Shown: piece by piece, positions 13,101-27,324 of the stretch
How the letters are laid out: each line of letters opens with the position of its first letter
How positions within the stretch are numbered: the first letter of the stretch is position 1
Origin: Tanytarsus gracilentus
Lineage: Eukaryota; Arthropoda; Insecta; Diptera; Chironomidae
DNA: 64,000 nt
Reading direction: 5' to 3'
Assembly (NCBI GenBank): GCA_038502055.1
Contig: JAXRKN010000045.1
Span: 8,421,501-8,485,500, forward strand
Notes under the pieces: generated by a model
Seen by the model: the letters and a program-made list of their open reading frames with translations, nothing else
Database searches by the model: none
What the model was told of the DNA's origin: nothing
Program-made: the position numbers and the translations under genes

Positions 13101-16100
13101 TGAATTAAAATTTAATGTTTTTAATAAAATTTGAGCTTTCAAAAAGGATCGTTGAAATTTTTAACCCTCAAATTTACCACAAGGACATAGAATTTAATGC
13201 TGCTTTAAGGAATATTTTCCGCTCAGTATTTTCATGTCCCTCACCAGTCATCGCCCATCTTTTGTGTAGCACATTCACAAACAACATGCATATATACTTG
13301 TGTGTCTATGTGTAGATACAATATTTTTAGTGTGTCTCAGCCATCCTCTCTGGATTAATAAAGAGCCAAAATAAAGACATTAATTGTATGCTTCCGCTCT
13401 TATAAGCTCACTGATGAAAGAATGGGATATCCAGATCTGCTTTCATTGTAGAATTTTTCTCAAACCATACAGACGTAAAATAGCTGTACACAGCAACAAA
13501 TTATTCACAACTCTGTTCCGCTAGATTGTTGAATTGGGATGAATGTAGATGGGTGGAAATGGGAATATAATAAAAAGAAGAGAATAGAGTGAGAACTTAA
13601 TGCAATTAAAAATGGATTGTGCGAAGATAAAATAGATTAAAATTGCTATATTGGAATTTAAAGTGCTTCGCCACTTCGCTTCTCATCCGGAAATAAATTT
13701 TAAATTCGGAGCAAACTTTCGCATTTGTAAAGCGCGCGGAAATCGATTAAAAAACTTTTTTCCACTTCACATTTCAACCTCACTCTCCCTCACATACATA
13801 CTCGAGAAAAAACTTTGCATATTGAGTGTGGGTGTTCATTTCGACACTATGTGTGCATAGGCAAAAATGTAAATTTTGTGTAAATTGAAAAGTTTCATCT
13901 CACTTTCGATGCTCGAGAGGAAATTTTCGACTAAAAGTTGTGAGATTAGAAATGCAATCAAACTATCATGAACTGTTTGAGTACTTGATGAAGTTGAGGA
14001 TGATAAACTGAGGTGTTTGATTTTATTTTGAAATTTAGATTTGATTTTCCTGACACATTTTCTGATGAAAGTTTTTCTGATATTTTAGTATGAAATATTT
14101 TCATCTTGTAAACTTTTAATTTAATTTTTCAACATTAAAATTTTCTCTCATGTTTGCCATCAAAATGCATCACATGCAAATCAATCACTTTAATCCCTCA
14201 AATTACATGCATCACTCGATAATGAATTGAATGTCAGCCGATGTGAACATGTTGGAATTTTGTTAATCTCCTTATTGTTCATTCTATCAAAATTGTAAAA
14301 TTTTATAACAGGATTTTCGAGTCATAATGTTTTTCTAATAGTTTTTTTTTCTCCTCTAAACTTTCTCCATTATTCTCGGGTGCGCGTGATGAAAATGAGA
14401 AATTATTTCGTTAAGCTTAATAATGAAAGTAAAGACGTAGCAATAACCTTGTTTCCGCAATAGCAATAGCAATTATCGCCACATGATAGCAGCATTCTCA
14501 TCTTCCATCTCCCTTAAGTCACTGCCATCTCCCCAACCATGCTTTCGCAAATCGCCATTAAAAGAAGCGATAGAATTTCTCTTTTTCTACTCCTCGCTAT
14601 AATTTGATTTCAATGTCGCAAACTGGTGATAGCTGGATATTGATTTTATTAAACAAACAAGATTACTCCTAGTCGCTTTCGACTACAGCAGCAGCAGCGA
14701 TGTATATAAGAGTGAAGAAGTGAGTTAACTCATAACAACAAACACACATAGCAATAATGGCAATATACAAAAGGAGAAGAAAAGAATATAAATGACGCTA
14801 TTTTTCCTCGACATTTCTTTTTTCTCTGAATAAACACAATAATTTTGCTCCATCTTAGATTGAACTTGTTCTGATAATGATATGTACGCAAGACATGCAG
14901 ATAAATGTGAAAGTTTACGTGCTCCTCTCATGAAATTTAATTTTCAAAATAAATTTTACTGTTAGTGTTTTTGTCTTTTGTAGGATTATTTTTTTCACTG
15001 CAAATTTAGTAAATTCAAAATGTCATAAAAATTCCGCGCAGCTTCCGTGATCGAAAAAAATAGCAAGAAATTAAAAGTTAGAATTATTTAAAATTAAAAT
15101 TTAATTAAAATAAATTTAAATTGTTTTGTACTTTTCCCTTAGCATTCAATTATAAAGTTCACAGTATTTCTTTTCTAAAACTGTCAACCCATTAAAATCT
15201 GATCTGAACAATAATTTTCAAGTGTGATAAATTTATTTTTAAAAAAAATCAAAACCCAAAAATCTCTTAAGAAAAATATCTCGGTAATAATTATGAATGA
15301 TCCATTGTTCTTCATTTTTATGAGCCATCTTACATCGCCGACATTGTGTCACGGAAAAGTTTAAGTGTCTATTGAAGGAATCTGTTGTCATTCGTTGGCT
15401 GCCATCTTTTCCCTTTCATATTTTTATGACATGTATGGGGAATTTTGCGCTCTCTTCGCTATTCATCAGTTGCTGGTGAGGGAAGCAAAGAAAGAGAAAA
15501 TAATAAGAAGAATTTAAAGCTAATTTTACTCCTTTTCTCTCCACTGGCACATGCAACGATGTTGGATGTTGACAACAATGGCAAATGATGACTCTTGGGT
15601 TCTTCTTTTAAGCTCAACAACAATGACATTTTTCGTTCCTTCCGTGTGTACAGCAGTACTTTTACGGAATGGCTGTTGTTGGATGTGTAATAAAGCGTGA
15701 GGAGGAGAATGGAAAATATCCCTTTTTTGCCATCTCAATATCTGTGCATGCGAAGCTTTAAAACAGATGGTGCCGCCGAGCAATCTTATGTACTCTCCTC
15801 ACAGACACAAAAATTTAGCAAAATTTTGCTGATTTCTGAAAAAAATAAATTTTTCTTCTTCTTCGCCAGGAAGCGAAATGAAATCTTATTTTATTACTAT
15901 CAACTTGGGTATATGTGAAATTTGCCTTTTACTAAATGAATACATTTAAGGAAAATTATTGCCGGAAACTTGCTTGACTTTGCTCTTTTTCTTCCTCCTC
16001 TCCATCTTTGTCGTCATCATTTTAAATGCGAAATGAATTAGTTCCGTTCCGTTTTCATTGTCCTTCAACATGGCTTTTATTTTTTATTTCGCTTTTCTTG

Positions 16101-18644
16101 GCACACAAAAGTGTATCTTGTTCTTCTTTGTGTATCATTGAGGGAGTGAGTTTATAGAAAAATGATGAAGATTTTGTTCCAGTAACATAATTTACATGCT
16201 GATGGTAAAAAACATTATAAGGGCGAGAAAATCATTTTTCTCATGCCTTAACTGAGGGAGGTAAATTAAAATATATGTGAAATATTTATTAGAAAATTTA
16301 GATTTTTAGGAGGAGAAATTTTAAAATTATTCGATGTGAAAATTCACGATTTTTCTTTTAAATTATTGAACTAAAAATATTTTCTGGATTTTTATTTTTT
16401 AAAACATTTTCTTATAACTCGTAAATTTTATCTCATAAAACTTTTCCACCAAATTAGTTACGTTTCTTTGATGCACTTGATCTGTAAAGAACTTTCACAT
16501 TTACATTGTCACTTCAGGGCTTATCAGCACAATGCTCTAACTTTGAATGACATTGACCCAATAAAGAGAACAAAAGAAGAATGTCATAAACACTCAACTA
16601 GAAGGAATTTGTTGCTTTAACGCACTACATTACGCAATTTCAGCATTATCCGGCATATTTTTTTATGCTCACAAAAAATATAAAGTTTTTAAAAGGGGAA
16701 AAATTTTATGAATTTTTCTCTCTGCTTGTAACTAGAAAATTTAGAGAGAGATACCATAACTCTAATATTTTGGTATTTTTTATTTGTTTCCATCCTTTCA
16801 TATGCGGATAGGGAGGGTGGTAAAAGTATTCAGGGTTAGCAGCAAATAACCGTAATAAAAATGAATAAATTTGTAAGTTTTTTTTTGTTGAGCTGCCTTC
16901 CGGAGATGAGCGCCTTAAAAAAAGGGTAGCATACGATAAAAACATTCCGCTTAGACCATGATTACGCAATAATTATCCAATAAGATGATTTTATCTCGAA
17001 AATCTCTTTTTACGCTGAAATTCATGCATGCGTAGCTGGAATTTTTTTCCCATCCATGTTGGGCTTAAAAAATTCTATTCTCGTTCCATTTATTGAAAGT
17101 TGAATTGAAAATATTTTTGTTGCTGCTCACAAAAGCGTGGGTAGAAAATATGATTTGATTCATGACTACAATTTTATTCTGAGAGAAATCAACAGAATAA
17201 ATTTATTGCTTTCAACTTTTCTACTCTGAGTTTTTTCTATTTTACATTTTGAATTTTTTTGAGTAAAATTCAATAAAATCTCAATTCAATTTTTATTAAT
17301 AACTCCTCGTTTTCTTCTTATATGTTCAATAGACATTAACTTCCTTTTATGGTTTTTCCTCCAACCCCTCAATCAGTAATATCCACATCTAAATCCACTC
17401 TATCTCATCAATAGACCGAAAAAAAAAATATTTCCCGATCGTTTTATGATATCCCAAAAAAAAATTTATGCGTTTCTTTTCAAGCAGCAGAAAAAATAAT
17501 TTTTATAGTTTTTTGATGGCAAATCGACATACACACGAGGCACAATGTCGTTGCGTCCGCATCATCAAGGGAGCGAATTGAATTGAATTCAATATAATAA
17601 AAAAAAGTAAATCGAGAATGACACAAAGCCACGAATCTCATCGCTTGTCATAAAAACCGAGAAGAATTCATTAACTTTTTTTTTCTACTGTGATTTCAAA
17701 CCAAGCGTGGCTTTTCCTTCCTCTCCCCTTCCATTGTAGCCACAGCAACAAGTCTCGCCGAGTGAGAAAAAAAAATACAATTTAAGTCACGATATCGATG
17801 TTGTAATTGTTTTCAAAGTGATTCGAAGGAATGCTTGCATGGCAATTTCCATCTTAATAATCCACCACGCTACTGCCGTCGCACCCCCAAGAGTTAAATA
17901 ATGTGCCATCAAATTTCAACAAAAAACTCATATATTACGATTTCAACTCGAGGAGAAATCAATAGCGAGAAACTAGCGTCGTAAATAAATCGCAAAACGT
18001 CATCAGAAAAGAATAAGTCGGTGGCTTATAAATAGACGAGCGTGGGAGTGAGAGCGAGATATTATGATATGGCTGGCGCAGTAAAATCAAGACTGTCAAA
18101 CTTGATGGTGTTAAAGCGCAAATTTTAATATGTTGAGATTTTTAAATACTTTGAAGATTTTTAAATCTCTTAATTTTTATCAAGACATTTCACGAGCATC
18201 AACACTTTTCATAAATTAACTTTTTAAAAACTATAAACTCGTCCATTTATTTTTATTCTTCGTACCATTAATCGATATCGCGTTTTTACCAGCCTTTTTT
18301 CCACCTCTTGCCTCGTCGCCACCCATTACCTACATTTTTCGAGCGTTCTGTAATAAATGTATCTCATAAACTTTGAAAAAACATCGCGATAGTTTAGCAC
18401 GAATAACAGTTTTAAGCGATGAAATATAAAAGTCGCTTATCCTTGATAAATCTCGCTTTGTCCGTGCAAGTGGTGGATGTCTACATTTTTTTCCAGGTTA
18501 CTCAAGCATGCATGTTAGAGAAGAGAAGGAAGGCTATAGTTGGATAATTGTTATGAATAACAAATTCGCATTTCATTAGCAGTATGGGAGAAAAAAGAAG
18601 GACTTAATTCTATTAACATAACATGACGCTGTCGTCAAACGTCC

Positions 18645-18658
18645 GAGTGGCGCCCTAG
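18645..18658 (+). promoter_or_regulatory. Possible CTCF-like insulator motif
   Basis: GAGTGGCGCCCTAG contains TGGCGCC, the core of the insect CTCF site, in a locally GC-richer and CpG-rich patch (about 18620-18720). Other TGGCGCC cores lie at 26772 and 37431. The core alone is weak evidence. Confidence 0.2.
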
Positions 18659-18958
18659 AAAATGTGTTTGCAACATTATTAGCCGCTGCTGCGCTCAGTG
18701 AGCGAGAAGAGAAAGGCACTCATGCACACACAATTATCGTCATTACTTTTAATTAGTCCAAAGTTAGTTTTTTCGTTACAACGACAGTGATGTTGGTTAA
18801 TATTTACATAAAATTGCATAATAACGGGTTGTTCAAAAGTTCTAAGCTTTAAGCCTGAGAGTAAATCAATAGAGGCATAAAAAATATTTAGTGCTTGAAA
18901 TTTTCCTTGAAGTTGACAAGAAAAAATATTTATGAAATTAAAAATTGTATAAATTCTA

Positions 18959-18969
18959 GGTTCGAATCC
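18959..18969 (+). promoter_or_regulatory. B-box-like motif, copy 4
   Basis: Exact GGTTCGAATCC inside CTAGG...CCTAAA, giving a 4-bp T-stem. No A box is visible in the preceding 60 bp, which are almost only A and T. An AACCCCTTG edge lies about 110 bp downstream. Confidence 0.65.
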
Positions 18970-21900
18970 TAAACATTTAAAAATATATTAAAGACTCTAT
19001 TATTTTTTTTCCTCAAATCTAAAACCAATAAAATCTTCCTCAGAAAAATTTCTAAAGCATCTAAAATAGCCAACCCCTTGAGAGAGTCAACTTTTACGCA
19101 TGCAGCAAAAAAATATTTTATTACCATCCATCGAGGTAAATGAAGGACCAACAAGTCGTTTAACAAATGACTCGTAAAATTGCTCTGATAATCAAATTCC
19201 ATGTTGACGAAAATTGTAGTGTAATTAATTTGGGGAATTGGCGATGAGGCAAATTGAATGGAATTAAGCCTCGGAGCTTACACCAATTGCTCATATTGAT
19301 TTCGATATCGTTGTTGTAAAAAAAACTGAGTTTTAGCCTCGAAGGAACGAAATAGGAAATTGGTCGAGTGCAATTTTCGTAATTTAATACTTTTTTAAGC
19401 TCTTCAGAAAGTGTCGTGACGTCTTTAACTTGAAAATTTTCACATTCTCAAGTGTAAGAAAGAAAAACTTTTTGATTTTGAAGAGCACTTGAGAGCACTT
19501 ATAGAAGCAAATCCCTTCATGCACTTCCCTCTCACACGCTTCGAGATGTTTTCATAAAAAAATCACGAAAAAAAATATTGTCAAGTGGTTTGAGCACATG
19601 TGGAATTCTCTATTTTTGTTTGCACATTGAAATTGGATATTTTTAGTTTTTTAAATCATTGGATTTTCCGCATAAATTGAAGAAGAAAATTTTTATCCGT
19701 CCATCAGGCGTCTTTTTTGAAGGCATTGTGTTTGGATGGCAATTTGAGAATTTTCCTCGATGATGTCAGAAATTTTCTTTATAAACTTCCTTTCATTCAC
19801 CTCTCGGCACACACAAGCAAGATAAAGAAAAGATTTTCGCTCAATTTCCCTGATTTTATTTTATATTTTTCCCTTCGTCTCTTCCAATTGTTTGATTAAA
19901 TTGTCGAATTTTCTCTCTTGATTCGTAAGCGGAAAAATGAGCTGAGATTTTTTTCTCCTTTCCTCATTCGAAAGTAAAACTTGAGACATAAAAACAATTT
20001 TTATCGACTAGCTTTTATTTTTTTCCACTGAAACGATCAATAACAATAGCATTAACTGTGAGATATATTTCGTAAAATGCTTTGATGAGTAAGTTCTTAA
20101 GTAATTTGCCAAATTAAATCGGCGATGAATAATAAGCCAATTTTCGAAAGGATTTCGTCAGACGATAAATTTTAATGCGATTAAAGGTTTCTGAATTGAT
20201 GAATTCAGTTGAGGGAATTTTAGATTTCTGTTGGCAGTTGGAAACAACTTTAATTTGATTTCATGAGGTCAAAGGTCAATAATTTTCAAATAAATTTGGC
20301 TAATATCGAAAATTGTTGCTATCACACTAAAAATTCTGTATCATCAACAGTGCCCACCCTCTCAATATCTACCTTGCCATAAGTTTTTATCTCTTTTTTC
20401 CCATATCACACATAAAACGTTAATGTGAATATTTTATATTGTTGTATATGTCTCATTCAGCTATTGAAAAGAGCACAAGTGTGTCTGCGGATGCTAGAAG
20501 AAGTGCAAATATTTTTCTATAGATTACCTTCCACATTGATTCATTCTCAGGCAACAATATCACACAAAAAAACATGTATTTATTTTTTTATCTTCTCTTT
20601 TTTTGCTTTTCTCGATTTATTTAATTCTTCTTGTGATTCATTGATTTCTCCCCCATCGCTGTTCATTATGTTTGGGAGCGAATAAATGAGAGATAGCGAT
20701 TAACTGAAGTGCGACAATAAACGACTCTGAATATCGCTGCTTTTTGTGCATTACGACACATTTCCTGGCAAATTAATTTTTATGAATGATGAGAGTACTT
20801 AGACTTGGCAACGATGATGTTCAAAAAATATATATCTGGAGGAGTTGTTCATTAACTTGAGTGCCTTTTTATATAAATTTCTTCTATGAGAGATTTTAAA
20901 GCGAGAAAATGCTGATGATGCAAAATTTCAAGAGAAATATTAATTACCTCAATATAAAATATAGAGAGATAAATTACAAATGAGGAGGATGGAACTGTAA
21001 TCAGCTTACACCTTTTTTTAAAGACAGAACGATACAAAAGGGAAGGAAAATTGCCGTCTAATTGGCTCATTCAACATGTATGGAAAGTGTCTGACTGTTG
21101 AGTGAAAGGAATATTCACAGGAGAGTGAATAAGAGCAATTTGAGTGAACAATTCAAAATCAACAAGCAGTTTGTGCCAGCAAGCACTAAACAATAGCGTC
21201 ACTTTTCATTTTAATTCACTGAGAGAATTTTTTTTAAATAAATTTGTCAAACTTGGAAATTTAAATATTTTGAAATTAAATTAATTTTTGAATAAATTTA
21301 AAGAAAAGAATTTCTCTCGGTGTATTCCATCGACTTGTGTCGAAATACTTGATGCACAAGTGAAAACATGCATGCAAAATGAAAGAGAAGTGAACATCAA
21401 AGTCCTTTTGTATGATTCTTGACTTGCAAAGTGAGTCAACGACGATATTTATCATACAGGCAGCAGGAGGAAGACAAACAACAACGCTCATAAGCTGCCA
21501 TTCATTCATCAAGCACCAGAAGTGAGCCTGCTCACTTTGATGCTAATGAATTTTTAAAGCGAACACAAAAACTCTTCACTTCCGTGTGTGTGTCGTTTAA
21601 TTTCACATTAAGCTGCACACTAAATTGTTGTGGAAGTAAATTGCTTAAAAACCACTTCATATACGTTTCAGGTGCACAAAAGTGCTTTTTAATTTAGTCA
21701 TTTCGGGTGTCTCGAATCTCTCTCGCCATGTGTGAAAATGAATGAGGGACGTAAAATGTCTTTATATGTTAATTTATGTGTCAATATTCAAATTGAAAGG
21801 CGGCACTATGACTTGCAGCAGTGTGAGATCAGATCAGCTCCTTTTTCTTCTGCAGCATATGCAACAAATATTTTTTTCTACTACAAAAAATTTTCCTCTA

Positions 21901-22797
21901 TTAATTTTCCTCTCCATATAATCTAATGCTCATTCCGATAAATTTCCATTCATCCCCTTAACTCAAACTTTATCCTCCCACCACCATCATCATGTTTTTC
22001 TCATTTTTCTCTCTCTCTTACTTACACATACAAAAAAGTTCATCATCATCATGAAAATCATCGCGAGTTTGAAAAATGAGAGAGAGTCAGTTGTTTCGTG
22101 ATTGTACGACGATTGAGATGGGACTCCGATGATAAGAGTCAATTTATAATTGACGTCAATTCATACATTATATTCGAGCTTATCGCCGATCGTCTTTCAT
22201 CCGGGAAATGAAAATGCAATTGAAAAAATTTCTGCATGAATTTTATTTATGGACATTTTCCGATTTTCTCCATGCATGTGAATTTCATTAGATTTAACTC
22301 AACCCTCTCTTAAATTCTCTTCCCTTAAAATTTTTTCTATGCCACACAATTGACATTTCTCTATCATGCCAATGTCTATGTTCTGTTATTTCTGTACACA
22401 TTAATGCTCCCCTTGTGAATATCCTCTTCGTTGTCGCATCTAATACACAGTAGAGAACAAAATTGTACACACAGAGGCAAAATGAATTTAGCCTCCTACA
22501 TGTGTACATACTATTTGGAAATGAAAATGAAGAAAACGCAAAACGTGATTCGAATAAAATTTCTTTTTCTTTTTTGAAAAATTTCCTTCGAAGGAAAAAA
22601 ATGAGATGAGAAAAAATTCTGCAATATTTTTTTTTGAAGGAAATTTTTGAAGCAATGAGAAGGTAATTAAAGCGCATTTTTGAAAAATAATTTTAATTTT
22701 GAAAATTTAGAAACAAATTCTAATTAAAGCACTTGCACTTTAATTTTTTAATGAGAGAGTTTTTGCGTTTTAATTATTGTATAAATAATCAAAAATG

Positions 22798-22808
22798 GGT
22801 TCTAGTCC
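22798..22808 (+). promoter_or_regulatory. B-box-like motif, degenerate copy
   Basis: GGTTCTAGTCC followed by TATAAA. Two positions differ from the core. Kept because its context matches the others. Confidence 0.25.
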
Positions 22809-24755
22809 TATAAATTTTCAAAATTCCAAACAAGATTTTATTCCTCATTTTTTACCTGTTTTGACAGTTTTTTAGTACTCATATAATATTTTAAAATTAC
22901 TTAAAGCATAAAAATTATATTGCGTCACTCAATAAACAGTCCCATCAAAAAGACACAGTCATTGTGGTCGAATGTCAATATCCACACTCGAAAGAATTGT
23001 TTTGTATCAGCTTATGATGTTTGCTACATTTTCTTTGGGATATGTTTTTATCGCAACTATTGCATGTAGTTCACATTTCTTTTTTATTATGCTTCAAGCT
23101 TAAGAGCGAGAAGAAAAAAAAATGAAAAAAGAGCAAAAGATTGAGAGAAACTGCAGCAGTTTTCAACGATGAAAAATCTTTGTTAATATTTTAAGCAAAC
23201 TTTTCTTGTGAACGAAAAAAACGCTTGAAAGAACTTTCGCATTCAGTGCAGTGATAATCGCGAAATAATGTTGAATTACATGTAAAAAATTTCGCAATTC
23301 AACCGGATGCATATAACGTGAAATAATGTCGTAAAATAGAAAAAAGTTTATTTTTCTGCTGTCGCTCGCTGTCGTCGTCACATTTGAATGTCCTCACGAA
23401 ATGGCAATATGCGGCGAAACATTAATCATTGTGCGGTTCCTTCTTTTTTTACCATATTTGAATTTGCATTCATTAGTAGGTTAAGCGACGCAAAGTCCAC
23501 TCTTGTGGGGTAGAATTTAATGTGCTTGTGTGTGAGGTTTGATGTTCACTCAAGTGTGTCAAGTAAGAAGAAGAGTAATGGACATTTGTGTGCAAATTTT
23601 TAATTATTTTCGAATTTTTTATATTCGCAATTTTATTTTTAATTTTTGAAAATTTAATATTTTTTGCACGACAAATAAGTTGATTTCATTTCTCGAATAG
23701 ACTATAAACTTTTAATCCCCAAACTTGTTTGTTTCCATATGTGAGCAAAAGTCAGCACTTGAGCATTTTCATTTCCAATTGTTTTATGCGATTTATATTT
23801 GGAATGATGAAACTTTTCCGCAACAAAACTTTCAACTGCTGCTCGAGAGATTTTAGATTTTCTTTGGTGCCATGACTGGGCGAAATTTAAATTATATGCA
23901 TGAGGGTGGTTGTTAAAGGTGGCCATGTTATAAAGTCTTCAACACACGACACATATGTACGGTATAACATGGGATTAATAGTCCCTTGTTATGTTGAATT
24001 AAAATGGATTTAAATTTTAAAGAAGGTTAATTTTTTGAGGCTAGTTAAATTTGTAAATTCCAGCTTTAAAGATTGTGTCGACATCATTCAGATTTCTCAT
24101 CCTTAAAATTAAAACACAAGAGTGTCACTTCAATGCAGTGCAATTGCTGCCTCGTTCAGCTCACTTGACAGAAATAATATTATTATGAATGTTGAATGTG
24201 CAGATTGTCTTATCTCGTGTATGCATCATCGTGATGATATAAAGCTCACCCATAACTTCATATTCCGTAGGTGCTGTGCGATTTTGCTGTTGTCTGACAC
24301 ATGACACACATAAAAGTCATTCCTCATTTAATTACGTCAATGATGGAGTGGATGTGCAAGTAACGAACGAGAAATTTATTTTTCATTGTCATGATTTATT
24401 GTCGCAATGCCAAAAAATTATTTTCGCGCTCTTTCTCTCCTCCCTTCGGCAAAAAATATTGTTCATTGCTCGCGAATGAGCGTGTGGCATTTAATTATCT
24501 ATCTAAATGTGAAATTTAGCGACTAATTTATGGCATCATTGACGCTGTATACAATGTGATAGAAAATTATGTTTGGTGGATTTTGTGTTAGTTGTGGCCG
24601 GGTGAAAAAAGTGAGGTATGATGAACATAAAGATGTTAATTTATTCGTTAGATTTTTGTTTTTATTTTAAAATGAAAATTGAGATTTTGAACAGTAAAAA
24701 AGAATATTGAATATTGCTAATCTGCAAAGCTACTCGAAAATACTCTAAATTTTTA

Positions 24756-24766
24756 GGATTCGAACC
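24756..24766 (-). promoter_or_regulatory. B-box-like motif, copy 5
   Basis: On the minus strand, exact GGTTCGAATCC with CA before and TAAAA after, in AT-rich sequence. Confidence 0.65.
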
Positions 24767-27107
24767 TGTAAAATTGTTCAATATTTAAAACTAAATTTTC
24801 TCTTATTTAATTATTTGAGAATATTTTAATATTAAAAATTATAAAGATGCAAAAATATTTAATTTTTTAATTTTTAATGCTGGTAACAACACAACTGCAA
24901 GTTCTATTTTTCTGATGTATTTCAATCCCATATATTTTCAAAAAGCAACAACGCTAGAGGGTGAAGAAGACTAGTTGAGGCAATTTATTTAATTTAATCA
25001 TAGAGGAAAATATTTGAGGGTTGCACACAAGAAATGAAAAATATATAAAAATAAAGGTGAAAAAGACATTAAGGAAATTGCATAATAATTGACCATGATT
25101 GTTCATCATTTTTCAAATGAAAATTCGATGTGTGCCAAACCCTCGCCTCAGTAGCGGTGCATTCATTCGCACATAAAGATATTTTATATTTATCTATTTA
25201 TAAAATTAATCAGAATAACAGCCATTATCAATTTCCAATAATAGATTTTCGATTAAGTATTTTTTTCAATGTGATTAAATTTATTATCAAGGGTGTGCAA
25301 ATTTATTCATTTATTAAATTTAATCTATTAGATTAAATAAAATTGAGTTTCACATCCTTGATTTTTTTCTCCTCTATAATCCTAGAGAGTTCGATGAAAT
25401 CGGAGAAAAATCACATGGATTGCGAGTGAATTGTGTGGAAGTAGAGAAATTACATTATAAAATTGCAGCCTTCGGGGCAAAGGTTTTCATCGACTGCCGC
25501 TATTGAACACGAGTAGTAGCAATAACACAGTCGAGCAGCAGCATGGGGAGAATTCGACAATGAATTTGGAATAAATTTTTTTTGGAGGTCGTTTGCATGT
25601 CTCGAGGGCAAGTTTCTGCTAAAACATCAGTAAGAATTGACGATAATTGGATTTTCCACTCTTCTCATTCATTATTTTGGCTGTTGTCGGGTTGTGTGAG
25701 AGAGAGAGAGACTTGTGTTTATGGAACATTTTGGGAGGGCGAGAAAGCGTTTTTGATAAATTTGATTGAGGATCAAGAGAAGAAATTAGGATGAGGGAGA
25801 TTTAAATGTTTTCGATGCTGTTTTTGAGAATTTTGTTGTGAAAAATTAACTTTTACAATTTTGTTATGAGAAATTTTTAAAGAAAATAATTTTAATTTCT
25901 TTGTTCAATTTTATTCAGATTTAACCCTTCAACTCTCTCTTCCCCTTTTGAATTAAATCAATGTTTGAACAATTTTTTCATGTCTTTTAAAAATGCAAAT
26001 TTTGTAGCTCTTGTTTAGAAAGCGTGTACGCGTTTCCCTTCGCATCGAAATTAAAACAATAAACTAATTAAATTGTACATTGAACTTGTGGAAAATAGAA
26101 AGCAGTGAAATTAAATTCACAGCAGCAAAATGGCTTAAAGGTATAAAAAAAGATTTTCTCGTTTAATGAAGCTTTAAAGTGGCGGTCGCAGATTTGTTTA
26201 AGCGTTGCGATGGGGTTTAAAGTGGAAAGTTTTCTATCCATCAGTTTATCGCTCAAGGGAAGTTTAAGAATAAAATACTAATTGATTTTCTTGATTATTT
26301 TCCTGAAATTGATTAAATTCGATTTTATTAAAATTTAAGAAGTTTTCTAAAAAATTTTTTTAAAGTTCATTTAAAAATTTATTGATTTTTGAGTTCAAAA
26401 ATAAATTTTCAACTCATGTTTCAAATTTTCCACCCCTTTTTCTTAAAAAGATGAAGAAAACAGATAAAAGCGAGCCAGAAAAATTAAACGAAATTCTTTC
26501 TCTCTGGAAGCTAACCCAAATGACCTCTTATAATTTTTCTTAATTCCTTTGGCAGATGCTACTAGACACCATGTCTCCAAATGCTCGACTACCGCCTTCG
26601 CGTTTTAATCGCTTCCATTTTCAGCATTTTTTAAAAAGCATAGTTCACATTACAACTTCGGAGCCAGAACGAAATAAGTAAAAATGTAAAGTAGCATTAC
26701 GTAATAATTATTTCAGTGCTAGGCAGCGCTGTGTTTCTGTGTCATGGTATGTACATGGTTATAGCGAATTATGGCGCCGTAATGATGGAAAATTGTTTAA
26801 GCCAAAATACACTGGAAGAAGTTTTCTTTTGCATTTTAATTTATGAACATTTTCGCAGCTTTAAAAACGTTCACTTTGAAATTGAACTAGTTTAGAATAC
26901 GGAAAGAAAATTTATTAGTTCCCTCCTTACTGTAACACTTTTATTGCCCTCTCTTCTATTCGCTTGCTTGCTGAACATTCTTTTTAATTTTCAATTTTCA
27001 CTGTTATGCTACACATTGACATACGTAACAAATGGTTTGAACTTTTCTCGCTATCGTGCCACAGCGATTTCATTCAAGGCGAGGATAAGATGAGGATTTT
27101 AAAATGA

Positions 27108-27324
27108 GGGTGGAAACTTTCTCAAAAATTTTACGTAAATTTGTTAATTTTTAAATGAAACTAAAATTGAATAAAATGAAAATCATCAAAAAAAATGTTA
27201 AGAATGGCACCCATATTTTTTGTTTGTAATTTTTAAGGATTCGAACCTTATTCAACAGTTTTAAATTTGAAGAATAAAATTTTCAATTTTTTCTAAAATT
27301 AACTAAAAAGTCTTCATACCCTGA
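27108..27324. repeat. AT-rich inverted-repeat segment with a central B-box motif
   Basis: The left edge AGGGTGGAAACTTTC and the reverse-complemented right edge AGGGTATGAAGACTTTT are alike with small gaps. Between them are about 200 bp of AT-rich DNA with the exact motif at 27237-27247. This is the clearest case where both edge motifs and the B box occur together. Confidence 0.35.
27237..27247 (-). promoter_or_regulatory. B-box-like motif, copy 6
   Basis: On the minus strand, exact GGTTCGAATCC within TAAGG...CCTTA, which forms a perfect 5-bp T-stem around a 7-nt T-loop. Confidence 0.65.

Noticed and set aside
18025..18032. TATAAATA as a promoter
   Set aside because: No initiator at the right distance and no downstream exon; chance TATA matches are common at this base composition.
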